A stretch of 64,000 bases of DNA from the NCBI GenBank assembly GCA_050084985.1, contig JBITNC010000001.1, forward strand, positions 198,152,001 to 198,216,000, written 5' to 3'. The DNA is from Nageia nagi. Lineage: Eukaryota > Pinophyta. The position numbers and the translations under genes are program-made. Shown piece by piece: positions 1 to 10,535 of this stretch. How positions within the stretch are numbered: position 1 is the first letter of the stretch; every line of letters begins with the position of its first letter. The notes beneath the pieces were generated by a model. It saw only the letters and a list, made by a program, of their open reading frames with translations. It was not told the DNA's origin and did not search any database.

Positions 1-20
1 AAGTCGAGTATGAGGCGCTC

Positions 21-1492
21 ATGAAAAATGACACTTGGGATTTGGTTCCTTATCCCAATGAGAAAAATGTGATTGGAAATAAATGGATATACAAGGTCAA
101 GTACAATTCTGATGGAGAAATTGAAAAATACAAAGCAAGGTTAGTGGCCAAAGGATTCGCTCAGAAATATGGTATTAAAATGAGGAAACCTTTGCTCCTA
201 TGGCCAAGATGCCTACTGTTAGGATAATCCTTGCTCTTTTTGCAGCTCAAGGATGGAAAGTTTTTCAACTTGATGTCAAGAGTGCATTTCTCAATGGTGA
301 CTTGGATGTAGAAATCTACATGAATCAACTAGAAGGATTTATTCTAGAAGGTGAAGAGTCTCTTGTGTGCAAGCTAAAGAAGTCTTTGTATGGACTTAAG
401 CAAGCACCTAGAGCATGGTGCAAGAAAATTTTAGGATTCTTTACAGATATTGGTTTTTCCAAGTGCTTCTCTGACTCAGATCTCTATGTACTCAATCAAG
501 GAAAAGACGTGGTCTTAATTCTCTTTTATGTGGATGATCTTCTCATAATTGGCAATAATATTGAAATCATCCAAGAGTGCATATCCAAACTGAAGGCAAC
601 ATTTGAAATGATTGATCTAAGTCTATTGCATTACTATCTTGGGATGCAAGTATACCAACACAAAGATTGTACTTATCTTAGTCAATCTGAGTACATATTA
701 GACATCTTGCAAAAGTTTGGAATGGAGGAGTGTAGATATGCTGCAATACCTATTTCTCCTGGAATAGTTGTATCTCTAAGCTCAGATTCTCAATTGGTTG
801 ATGCTATAGCTTATAGGCAATTGATCAATAGTCTTCTGTATCTGACTATCTCTTGACCTGATATTGCCTTTGCAGTGAATCTGATGGCATGATTCATGCA
901 AAAACCATATGTTGAACACCTCCATGCTATTAAGCAAATCTTGAGGTATGTGGTAGGGACAAAGGATCTTGCTCTTAAGTATTCCAAAGTGCCCTCGATT
1001 GTTCTCTCTAGGTTCTCAGATTCTGATTATGGGGGAGATAGAGATGATAGAAAATCAACCTCTGCATATGTGTTCAGCATTGGTTCAGGTGCTATCTCTT
1101 GGGCTTCTAAGAAGCAACCTACTGTGACTCTTTCTACCACCAAAGTTGAATATTGAGCCATGTCTGTTGCCACCCAAGAAGCTATTTGGCTAAGGCATCT
1201 TCTGAACAAGATTAGGTATAAGCAAAATAGCCCATCTCTTATTTCTTCAGAAAATCAATCGGCTATCACTTTGGCTAAGAATCCTATGTTCCATCAGAGA
1301 ACCAAACATGTGGAAATCCAAACCCATTTTATCAGGGAGAAGGTTCTAGATGACATCATACACTTGGAGTATTGTACATATACTAAAAACTCCACTGATT
1401 TATTCACCAAGCCCCTTCCTGAAGCTCAGTTCAGCAAGCTTAGGGATTCTCTCGGGTTGGTGAAGTTGCCCTCAAGGGGGAGTGAAGTTTGA
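21..1492 (+). pseudogene. Copia element A: degenerate pol (reverse transcriptase + RNase H)
   Basis: Ty1-copia polyprotein C-terminal half, truncated at the left window edge. The reverse transcriptase (RVT_2) N-terminus is readable from 21 (motifs WDLVPYPNEKNVIGNKWIYK and KARLVAKGFAQ). A small deletion near 170-200 shifts the frame; it resumes at about 200 with LDVKSAFLNGDLD, SLYGLKQAPRAW and an intact FYVDDLLI catalytic motif (about 527-548). The copia RNase H follows (SDSDYGGDRDDRKSTSAYVF, SWASKKQPTVTLST), ending with TDLFTKPLPEAQFSKLRDSL and a stop at 1490-1492. In-frame TGA stops interrupt it at 854-856, 890-892 and 1154-1156, each at a position where family members usually carry Arg or another residue. 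It cannot make a full protein. Gag, protease and integrase lie outside the window. Confidence 0.96.
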
Positions 1493-1528
1493 ACTTTTGT
1501 TAGTGATGACAACTTCACCTCTAAGAGG
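1459..1528 (+). promoter_or_regulatory. Inverted repeat and internal polypurine tract at the end of copia A pol
   Basis: A perfect 10-bp inverted repeat, GGTGAAGTTG (1459-1468) and CAACTTCACC (1510-1519), brackets the pol stop codon and the purine run AAGGGGGAGTGAAG. It is followed at once by the small palindrome CCTCTAAGAGG (1518-1528). The purine run resembles the true PPT about 1 kb downstream (2499-2507). Related sequence sits at the same place in copia B (13396-13456) and C (44097-44160). Function unknown; RNA structure or a second plus-strand priming site are possible. Confidence 0.6.
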
Positions 1529-1567
1529 CTCTTTTGTTGTTGTCATATAATGTGTGTTGATTATGAT

Positions 1568-2030
1568 ATACCTCTGTGGTAAGTTTACTCTACGTGAGAA
1601 AATTGTTGTACATTTTATACCTCCATGGTAAGTTTGCTCTGCGTGATAAACTTGTTGTACATTTTATACCTTCGTGGTAAGTTTGCTTTGCGTGATAAAC
1701 TTGTTGTACATTTTATACCTCTGTGGTAAGTTTGCTCTATGTGACAAACTTATTGTACATTTTATACCTCTGTGGTAAGTTTGCTCTGTGTGACAAACTT
1801 GTTGTACATTTTATACCTCCGTGGTAAGTTTGCTCTGCGTGACAAACTTGTTGTACATTTTATACCTCTGTGGTAAGTTTGCTCTGCGTGACAAACTTGT
1901 TGTATAATTTTTTGAGCATATAATTAATATACCTCCGTGGTAAGTTCGCTTTGCATGAGGAACTTGCTGTACATTTTGTGCCTCCATGGTAAGTTTGCTC
2001 TGCATGAGAAACTTGTTGTACAATTTTTAT
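1568..2030 (+). repeat. 49-bp tandem array in the copia A 3' region
   Basis: About nine copies of a 49-bp unit; the cctc(c/t) register recurs at 1571, 1620, 1669, 1718, 1767, 1816 and 1865, then after a short interruption at about 1932 and 1981. Each unit can fold as a stem-loop: AAGTTTG, a loop of about 10 bases, then CAAACTT. Later units change both arms together (AAGTTCG with GAGGAACTT), so pairing is kept. It lies between the pol stop and the 3' LTR. Confidence 0.93.
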
Positions 2031-2044
2031 GCTCTATTAATAAT

Positions 2045-2507
2045 CAACACATGTCTATATACAACAGGTGACTATGAGTGATGGCTTGGCATCTCTGTGA
2101 TGACTTACAGTGCACCATTGATCAATTATTTATAAGATGGCATTATTTGATTCTGTTATTTGAATATATGATGCATCTAACTGATTTTGTTCATGAGTTG
2201 CTTGTAGCATGCATGATCTTCTTCAGAAATGCAGGTTACTCACCTTATGTAAGCAAGCTCATGGAGACTCACATGTCAGCTTAAAGTTGATCGACTACTA
2301 TGTACAGTGAAACCAGTTGTGGTTAATGATTGTATTGTAAACCATTTTTGTCAAATGGTAATGTAGTGAGTCTCAAACTAGTTCTCAAAAAGATTCTCAA
2401 ATATGTAAATGTTCTCATCTCCACTTTTATCTCTATGGAGGAGAACTCTCTCTTACTCTCTCTCTTCTCTCTTCTATGCTCTATCCCAATATTGCATTAA
2501 GGGGGAG
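2045..2507 (+). other. Conserved noncoding 3' region and PPT of copia A
   Basis: The stretch from the end of the 49-bp array to the LTR is recognisably shared with copia B (12624-13100, reverse strand) and C (43452-43860, reverse strand). Shared landmarks include ACAACAGGTGACTATGAG, GTGCACCATTGATCAATTA, a TGCAGGTTACT motif, the imperfect inverted repeat at 2411-2422/2437-2446, and TATCCCAATATTGCATTAAG leading into the polypurine tract. A 68-codon reading frame at 2078-2284 has some similarity at amino-acid level to the matching part of B, but B contains stops, so I do not call it a gene. Confidence 0.75.
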
Positions 2508-2998
2508 TGTTAGAATTTGTAATGAAATATTGTGAATATCTAAACTCCTTGTAAATTCAATTAATCACTTAAAGGATATGTAGATACCTTAAGGGATTAA
2601 TTGAATTCTTTATTATGTGTGGACTTTGACCTTACCATGGGGTTAGTTGGTAGGTTAAAGTTAGGTCATACATTTATTGTAACCCTAACCTTACCCTTGG
2701 GTTAAAAGGAGGTTAGGGAGGTGCTCTCAAGCTATAAATAGAGGGCCTCTCCTCTTGTAACATAACTAAGTTTTTGGAGTAAGATTACTCTACTAGTTTG
2801 TGTATGAGAGAAAGAGAATTGTAGTAAGAGGTGCATAGATTGAGAATTGAGAACTAGTTGTGGATGTACTCCCAAGGAGGGAGGAACCACATTATATTTG
2901 TGTTATATTGTGTGAATGGTGTTATTAGTTTCTAGATGATGAATGATTGAATTTTCTAGTCTTGGACCTTGAGGATTAGAGTAGGTCTAATTCCTTCA
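2508..2998 (+). mobile_element. 3' LTR of copia element A (491 bp)
   Basis: Begins TGTTAGAATTTG directly after the polypurine tract AAGGGGGAG and ends TTCCTTCA; the right edge is set by comparison with the LTRs of copia C, which end CTCCTTCA. A TATA-like ctataaatagagg lies at about 2740-2754, a typical U3 promoter position. The length matches the 490 and 489 bp LTRs of element C. The target duplication cannot be checked because the 5' LTR is outside the window. Confidence 0.88.
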
Positions 2999-3760
2999 AA
3001 GCATAGTCCATGTCTTTTTTCCTTCAAAGATTGACATATTTAGGACTACTCCATCCTATCTTCATATACTATGGAACTTTTACAAATTACCACAAACATG
3101 AGGTTTATTATCCTTTAAGGAATCTTTCCTCTCATAGGATTGAATACAAAAAATTCTCCATCATGAAGTAGCAACAAGGATTTTTTATGCCGTTGTTCAT
3201 TCCTCTCCATGGAATGACTTATAGCTCTTCTTAGGATCTGTTACAATTTTACATTTAGCCATAATCATATGTTCTAAGAATCACATATTAAGATTGCTAC
3301 ACTTCCAACATACTCTCCCAGAATATGTATTGTCATCTACACATTATGAGATTATTCTTTATAATCATATGACTATAATAATTCCATCAATAAGAGATCA
3401 CTAGAATAATAATAAATCTTAATCACTGAATGGTTCATGGAATGTGTTTTGAGATCCTCTTTTCCTTTTTCATATGCTTCCTTGGAAATACATCCATGGA
3501 TCTATCTAGAACAACAACCTTAAAAAAATCTCTCTTTCCCATCACCATCCAAGATATCTCTTTCTCTTATGGAATCATAATTTTGCCTTAACAAGAGGTC
3601 TTTCAAGCATGTAGCTGTAATATCATAACTACATTCTTAATTAGGTACACAACCCCAAATGGAGTTTACAATAACTACTCATATGCCCAAGCTATGAATT
3701 CCACTTAGAGGAATTGCAAGACTCGTGAGCATTCTCTCCTCTTGAGAGATTACATTTTTT
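2999..3760. other. AT-rich spacer, no gene recognised
   Basis: Between the copia A LTR and the next LTR. No domain, RNA gene or repeat array could be recognised on either strand. Short stretches resemble degraded retroelement leader, but I could not anchor them to a protein motif. Confidence 0.4.
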
Positions 3761-4333
3761 TGTTGGAACTTATGAATTCCACTTAGGTATGTTTCTAATT
3801 AATTGAGAATTAAAGTAACATATGTAAAACCTAATTTAGAAGGAAAATATTTTATAATAACATGGAATAATTCACTTATAATAAAAAATGGATTATCTAT
3901 ATATGCAAATGTAGAGCCCCATCTATTTTTTATTAGGGGCATTTCCACATATGTATTCCACATGGAGTAGATTTATTATGGTGGATATGTAGACCCACAC
4001 ATTTAAGATAAAAGTGTGGGCATATGTAACTATTAAATAAGCATGGGTGGAAAGCCTTCCACCTACCATTCTCATCCCATGTGAGGATATGTATATCCTT
4101 TGATCTATGGTATTCTCCTTGGGTAAAAGGGTGAGCCAAAGTAGGATTTTCTCCTATAAAAGGAAGGCTTGGCCTTGATGTAATATACACATTTTTAGAA
4201 AGCATTGTTATTCTAGTATATTTTAGGCATTTTGGCCATTGAACCAAATCATTTGTAAAGATCCTAAAAGAATAATAGATTATTGTTAAAGTGGATGTGT
4301 CCTCTCTAAGTGCAAAGAAATGTTTTAACACCA
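3761..4333 (+). mobile_element. Lone copia-type LTR
   Basis: Starts with the canonical TGTTGGAAC and carries a U3/TATA block (gagccaaagtaggatttt then cctataaaaggaaggc, about 4134-4170) that is also present in the LTR of copia B (reverse strand, about 12350-12400) and in weaker form in the LTRs of C. The proposed right edge, ACACCA at 4333, is followed by TGGTGTCATCA (4339-4349), which resembles a Met-tRNA primer-binding site, so this may be a 5' LTR whose internal region was lost. No matching 5-bp duplication was found. The long minus-strand frame at 3933-4334 is chance. Confidence 0.55.
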
Positions 4334-5806
4334 TATATTGGTGTCATCATATCTATGTGTGAGCATGAATGTGAGAGATTATAGTAGGTACATTAAGTAT
4401 TAATAAGTTAGAGTCAACTTATGGTCAGCTTATTTAACTTTAAACTTTATCATCTTGAGGTAACTTTTGTTTAAGGTATGATTTTCAACATTCAATTTAT
4501 TTCAATTTTTCTTTAAGGTTGAAATTTAGATCTCATTTTATAAATTATGATTATATCTTGTTTAGAATATTTAATTTTTAAATCTAAACATTTTTTTAAA
4601 TATGTTAGATCCATTTTGCAAACAAATTATTTTTGAAAAAATTTAAATAATTTTTTTTTTTTGCAAAATTTTACAATATGAAATATATATAATATTATGC
4701 TATACAAAATTTATTTATTTATGCAGAATATTATTATTTTTAATTAGTTTTTTGGGGGGGTTTGACACCTCGAAGGGGTACAAGCCACCCCACAAGGGCT
4801 ACCAGGGTTGAAATTTGATGGTCACCCTTGCCTATCGATATAAAATTTATTAACGTTTTCAAGTAGATAAAATGTTTCAAAATATGGTTAAATTTTTTTA
4901 ATGCCTTTCATAATACAATATTAAATTCTATTGTTTAAAAAATATATTACAAAAATTTAAAAATGCAACTTACATATATTATTCCAATTCATTCAAGGAA
5001 AATAACAATTTATACAAAAAATCTCAATTGAATATGAACTGAAAGAAGAAAAGAAAACTAATTCAAAATATAGGTAAACTATAAAACTGATGAATTTTAA
5101 AATAAGTAGAATATAAACAAAATATATATCCTTTAAGACTATCATAACTTACACGACCTACATAGTAATACACATAAGAAAGGTCTAGAAATATCATGTT
5201 AAAAAAGAAAAGCTCATTAAATTTGTATAAGAGAATGCACAATATTCCAAAGGTATCTCCATGCTAAGAAGTAAAAAGTATATAAATAATATAAAAAGCA
5301 AGACAAATATGTAGTTTTCCTATGTGATAACTGAGATACTAGAAAGCAAAGGAAAACCATCATAAGTCAAGAATCACCCAACCTACATACAATAATTTCA
5401 TCCATACTAGAAAGCTAATGCTATGAACCATCCATACAACTATACCACATACTACTCTGTTATGTATATTAGCAATATCAACTATGGTATATTAATATTT
5501 TATTCACACCTAGTTGGAACATTCTAATTTTATTAAATTGTCTATGGGTAAATAAATAAATTAGTCATGGATTTGCGTGTATGCATTGTAGTATTTATGC
5601 AAATTTTATTATTTAGATTGCATATTTATATGTACTACTAAATTTAATTTGGATTTTCACTAAATTTATCTCAAGTATAGTTCAAGTAAATTAATAGTAG
5701 TATTTAACATTAGGAGTCTACAACAGATAGTGTTCTAATATGTTTTTTACATATGTAAGATTAGTAATGTAGTAGTACATAATGAAGAAAAGAATAATAA
5801 TCTAAG
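4334..5806. other. AT-rich intergenic stretch
   Basis: Poly-A/poly-T rich. The only structured part is about 4755-4835, which has CCCC/GGGG half-palindromes (tcgaaggggt, caccccacaaggg) like the array at 7068-7465. No coding signal was seen. Confidence 0.5.
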
Positions 5807-6141
5807 GCTTGAATTTATTTGATGTAGATGATGAACTACATGAGTTTGTTGATAAGGTTCCTAAAGGATGTGTCCTTACAATAGCTTCAAATTCTCGCCA
5901 CAATAGGGGATTGATTGAGAAGATAAAAGAACAAATTGGAGATAGTGCTAAAAATGGGGATGAGAGAAACAAAGAAAGTAGATTTGGCTTTAGAGATTTG
6001 TTATTTGAAATTGTACATGATGGTTTTGAGTCTTAAGGTATTAATTGGCCTTCCATTCATGGACATAAGCATCATCATAGATCTAATGAGGAACCAAGTA
6101 TGTATTGTAGTGATTGGCATGTTGATGCTCCTTTAATTTAC
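5807..6141 (+). pseudogene. Type II metacaspase pseudogene fragment
   Basis: The reading frame from about 5809 contains the core of a plant type II metacaspase p20 domain and the start of the linker: NLFDVDDELHEFVDKVPKGC, then LTIASNSRHNRGLIEKIKEQ, then SRFGFRDLLFEIVHDGFES. Family members read roughly MNLI..DDF..(F/L)VD.VP.GC, then SDSCHSGGLI..AKEQIGEST. The catalytic Cys of DSCHSGGL is replaced by Arg and neighbouring residues are changed (NSRHNRGL). After a TAA at 6034-6036 the same frame continues with GINWPSIHGHKHHHRSNEEP, matching the His-rich start of the metacaspase linker, so the stop is a lesion, not the gene end. The N-terminal p20 half with the catalytic His, and the p10 domain, are not found nearby. 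A possible splice acceptor (tctaag) precedes it. Cellular role in the active family: Ca-dependent Arg/Lys-specific protease; this copy cannot be active. Confidence 0.85.
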
Positions 6142-6885
6142 GATTAAAATATTTTGATAAATGATATTACCCAAATACATTTTAATATTTTAACATGGAA
6201 TGGTTATTTAGCATTTGCATGATGATTCTTAGAGCTAGTCCTTATTAGTGTTTTGATATAGAATAAGACTTCCATACTAAATTGGCAATATACAATATCT
6301 TAAACAATATATCCTACTCACAATTAAAAATAAAAATAAAAAAGAGAGATATCAAATAGAGCAGTGGCAAATTATATAATTTTGAGAGCATATTGCATAT
6401 ATAACTTTGAAAAAAAGAATTGCTTTAAGCCCTATGATTTGAATCCATTTAGAGTTAGAAAACTCAAGTATTAGAGAGTCAAAGTCTTGTACCATCAAAG
6501 ATTCAAATCCCTCCACTTCTAGAATCTAGCCCCAACTACCCCATTGTCCCAAAATCAGACCATCAATCCTAGTATGATGTATTAGTATGCATAGGCAATA
6601 ATTTTCCAATCCCACTATCTCAAAATTAGAGAATCAAATCCCCCCTATCCATATGCATAAGCCATAAATATAATGTTGCATCATGCACATTAGCATTGTA
6701 GATTAACATTGCAATTTGCATGCAAACCATAGTGTGATAGATGTAAGTGGAAATTAAATGCGCTCAACAACTCTAGTCTTAGAGGATCCAATCATCCAAG
6801 TAATGCCTTATACCTTATTAATTTATAGTTTATATATATTATAATATTACTAAAATTTGAATGCATTATAATTTATGATAAATTT

Positions 6886-6929
<44 letters not shown>

Positions 6930-7067
6930 GATAGTTTCTTTAAAAATATAAATGTATTTATGATAGTTTAAAAAAATTAGCCCATCTTGCATGAAGTATG
7001 AAAAAAATGTATAAAACATTTAAAAATAATAAAAAAATTCAATGCATGTCTCAAATTTTAACACAAG
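6142..7067. other. AT-rich stretch with a TA microsatellite
   Basis: No coding signal. A (TA)n run lies at about 6889-6921. The rest is anonymous. Confidence 0.5.
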
Positions 7068-7465
7068 GTTGTGACACCCCTTAGGGTGCGGGCCACCTCA
7101 TAGGATACCATAATACCCCTAGAGGAGCATGGACCACCTTGCAAGGGATTGCAACCCCATAGAGGGGTGTGAGCCTCCTCATAGGGGGTTATAATCCCTA
7201 AAGGATGAGGATCGCCCATAAGGGGGATGAAATCATCCAAAGAGGTACATGATTCCCTATAGGGGGCGTGTGACATCCCTAGAGGGACTTGGGTCACCCT
7301 ATAGGGCTATAACCCCATGAAGTGATGTGAGCCTCCTTGCAAGGGTTTACAACCTCTACATGTTATGAATTACCCATAAGGGGGTCATAACCCCCCAAAG
7401 GGTTGCACACATCCCAAAGGAGTTTGCAATCCCTAGAGGGGTACATGTCACCCAAGGTTATACCC
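7068..7465. repeat. Palindromic array of about 20-bp units
   Basis: About 20 degenerate units of 18-22 bp, alternating in pairs of about 40 bp, each centred on an imperfect palindrome such as CCCTAGAGGGG, CCCATAAGGGGG, CCCTATAGGG or CCTTGCAAGGG, separated by spacers like TGTGAGCC or TTATAA. It is G+C-rich in strongly A+T-rich surroundings. A 79-codon minus-strand frame (7058-7297) is a by-product of the repeat. A short relative occurs at 4755-4835 and another near 8369-8384. Confidence 0.85.
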
Positions 7466-8689
7466 TATTTTTAATTAAAAAATATTATAAAAAAATATTA
7501 TTTTATAAAATATTTTTGATAAAATATTTAATGTTGTTATAACATTAAAATAATTTAATTTATTATTTATTTTTTTACCAAAAATATAGTAAAATATATT
7601 ATTTTTGATAAAATGAAAAAAATTTCAAGTATGAAAATGATAAATATTAATTTGCAAAGTGCATCTTTTGATTAATGCAACCATCTTGGCAAGTGAAAAA
7701 ATTGTATAACTATTGCAAAGACAAAATTATTTTGCAATATTTGACATGTTTTTGATTATTTGATAAATTTCTAAAGGTAAAAATTAATTTTAGAAATAGT
7801 TATATATTGATATAGTATCAATATTAATGAAAACTTTATGCTAAGTATATTGCAATTCTAAAGTTCTATATGGTATAAAAATAATTTTTTTTACAAATTT
7901 GTAAAGTTTTTAAAGATAAAGTTTAAGTCATATTTTTTTGGAAGTTCACAATCTTTTAATTAATCTTAAAAAATATTTTGAGTGGTAGACTTTCTTAAGA
8001 TGAGTTTTTGCAATTTAAGCAAATATTTGAACTTTCTTAAGATGAATTTTGTAATTATGCAAATATTTGGATAATCTTAAGATATTTTTTGTAATTTAAG
8101 CAAACACTTAGGTAATCTTAAGAAGACTTTCAATTTTGTACAAACTTTTTGCCTTGTATAAATAATGGTAAGTTTTAATGCAATTTTTATGACATTTTAA
8201 TTATGTCATCATAACTAAGTTCAATGTATGGAGTTTAGATATGTACTTTTTTTTGATGAAGTTGTCTTTCAAAAAAATATTTAATTGATGACAACTTCAT
8301 TAATGACTAAGTTGTATTATGTTGCATTTATTGATCAAAAGGATTATAATGTACATTAAATGTTGTGACCCCCTATGAGGAGGCTCATGCAACATCTAAT
8401 GTTACAATCATAATTTATATGATGTAACAACCATATTTAAATGCATAGTACTATTCAAATAATAGTATTTTATATGGAAAAAAATTTAAATTTTATTTTC
8501 CTTGAATAGATAAATAATCTTATGGTGGTAATAAATCTTTTATGTCTTGTCCATTTTTTTGGAAAAACATAAATGGATATGATTAATGATGCAAATTGGA
8601 AATATATATACATATAAAATATTGTGCAAATTTTACAAAAATATAAATTGATGCAAGAATTAATTCAACTATATTGGATTATCACCATA
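7466..8689. other. AT-rich stretch with a copia-like 3' inverted-repeat remnant
   Basis: Mostly anonymous. At 8255-8300 lies GATGAAGTTGTC ... GACAACTTCAT, the same type of inverted repeat as at the pol end of copia A/B/C, suggesting an old copia 3' remnant. Short repeated motifs (atcttaagat, gcaaatatttg) occur at about 7970-8110. No gene seen. Confidence 0.4.
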
Positions 8690-9100
8690 TTATTTCCACT
8701 ACTAAGAAGTTTATATTCAATGGATTGATGCCATTTTACTTTCATTTTGGGAAGTTTATCCATGTTTATGGATTGATTACCACATTGTTACTTTCATAAT
8801 GGGAAGTTATATCTATGTTGATGGATTATTAACCACATTTTTTACTTCCATTTTAAGAAGTTGTATCCATATTGATGGATTGATTGTCATAGTGTAACTT
8901 CCATGTTAAGGAAATTATGTCAATGCTAATGGATTGTTTTCTATATTTTTTACTTCCATCTAGGAAGTTATAGCTATATTGATGGATTGATTGTTATATT
9001 TTTAATTCCATATTAGGGAATTTATATCTATATTGATGGATTAATTATGACATTATTACTTCCATGATTGGGAATTTATATCCATACTTATGGCTTGTGT
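8690..9100. repeat. 53-bp hairpin-bearing tandem array
   Basis: About eight degenerate copies. The anchor ggatt(g/a)(a/t)tt recurs near 8722, 8770, 8823, 8877, 8931, 8983 and 9038, a spacing of 48-55 bp. Most units contain a small hairpin of the type CTTCC-N5/6-GGAAG, perfect in one unit (CTTCCATCTAGGAAG, about 8953-8967). Confidence 0.85.
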
Positions 9101-9244
9101 ATCTTGACTAGGTGGCATAGTCAAATTGGAATTTTATGGCTTGAAGCTTATGGATTATATATATTAACTTAATAGTATACTTAAGTAGGCATTCAATAGC
9201 TTATGTCTTTATTAAGATAGTATGTGTATAATGGCATATAAAGT

Positions 9245-10535
9245 AGCTTGTATGTGTGACAAGTGCTCATTAAAATAATAATTTTGTATCATACAACTAT
9301 ATAACTTATCTTAATGATAGCTTTTATGTATAACAAATGCTCATTGAAACAATAATTTCATATCATACAACTATATAATTTATCTTAATGTCAGCTTGTA
9401 TGTATGATAAATGCTCATTGAAAGAATAATTTCATATCATACAATTGCATAATTTATCTTAATGTTAACTTGTATATATGGTAAATACTAATTGAAAGAA
9501 TAATTTTACATAATATAATTGCATAACTTATCTTAATATCATCTTATATATATAGAAAATGTTCATTGAAAGGATAATTTCATATAGTTGTATAACTTAT
9601 CTTAATTCCATCTTGTGTATGTGACAAAAGCTCAACGAAAGAATAATTTCATATCATACAATTGCATAACTTATCTTAATGTTAACTTGTATATATAAAA
9701 AATGTTCATTGAAAGAATAATTTTATATCATATAGTTACATAATTTATCTTATTGTCAGATTGTATGTATGAAAAATTCTCATTGAAAGAATAATTACAT
9801 ATCATACAATTGCATAATTTATCTTAATATCAACTTTTATATATGAAATATTCTCATTGAAAGAATAATTTTATATCATACAACTGCATGACTCATCTTA
9901 ATGTCAGATTGCATATATGGAAAGTGTTCATTGAAAGAATAATTCCTCCCAACTGCATAACTTATCTTAATGTTAGATTTTATGTGTGTGATAAAAGTAT
10001 ATCGAAAGAATAATTTCATATCATATAGTTGCATAACTATCTTAATGGTTGCTTGTTTATGTGATTAGTCCTCATCAAAAGAATAATTTCATACCATACA
10101 TGTGCATAACTTATATTAATGTCAGCTTGTATGTATGATAAATGCTCATTGAAATAATAGTTTCATATCATACAATTGCATAATTTATCTTATTATCAAC
10201 TTGTACATATGATAAATTCTCATTGAAAGAATAATTTCATATCATATAGTTACATTACTTATCTTAATGTCAACTTGTATATATGGAAAATGCTCATTGA
10301 AAAAATAAGTTTATATAGTTGTATAACTTATCTTAATATCATCTTGTGTGTGTGATAAAATCTCATCAAAAGAATAATTTCATATCATGCAGTTGCATAT
10401 CTTATCTTAATGGCTACTTGTATGTGTGATAAATTGAAAGAATAATTTTATATCATACAACTGCATAACTTATCTTAATAACAACTTGTGTCTATGACAA
10501 GTGCTTATTGCAAGAATAATTCTATAAAATAGCAC
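9245..10535. repeat. 74-bp minisatellite array
   Basis: About 17 degenerate copies of a 73-74 bp unit with landmarks gcttgtatgt, gctcattgaaagaataattt, catatcatacaattgcataa and cttatcttaatgtc. Unit starts are clear at about 9248, 9320 and 9394 and continue to about 10535. It directly follows the 53-bp array. No coding frame crosses it. Confidence 0.9.

Noticed and set aside
3933-4334. 133-codon minus-strand frame
   Set aside because: Lies antisense within an LTR (TGTTGGAAC start, TATA block) and has no domain.
7058-7297. 79-codon minus-strand Pro/Gly-rich frame
   Set aside because: Created by the 20-bp palindromic array; periodic peptide, no start context.
9245-10535. CRISPR-like appearance of regularly spaced repeats
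   Set aside because: Whole units of 74 bp repeat without unique spacers, in plant DNA with no cas genes; an ordinary minisatellite.
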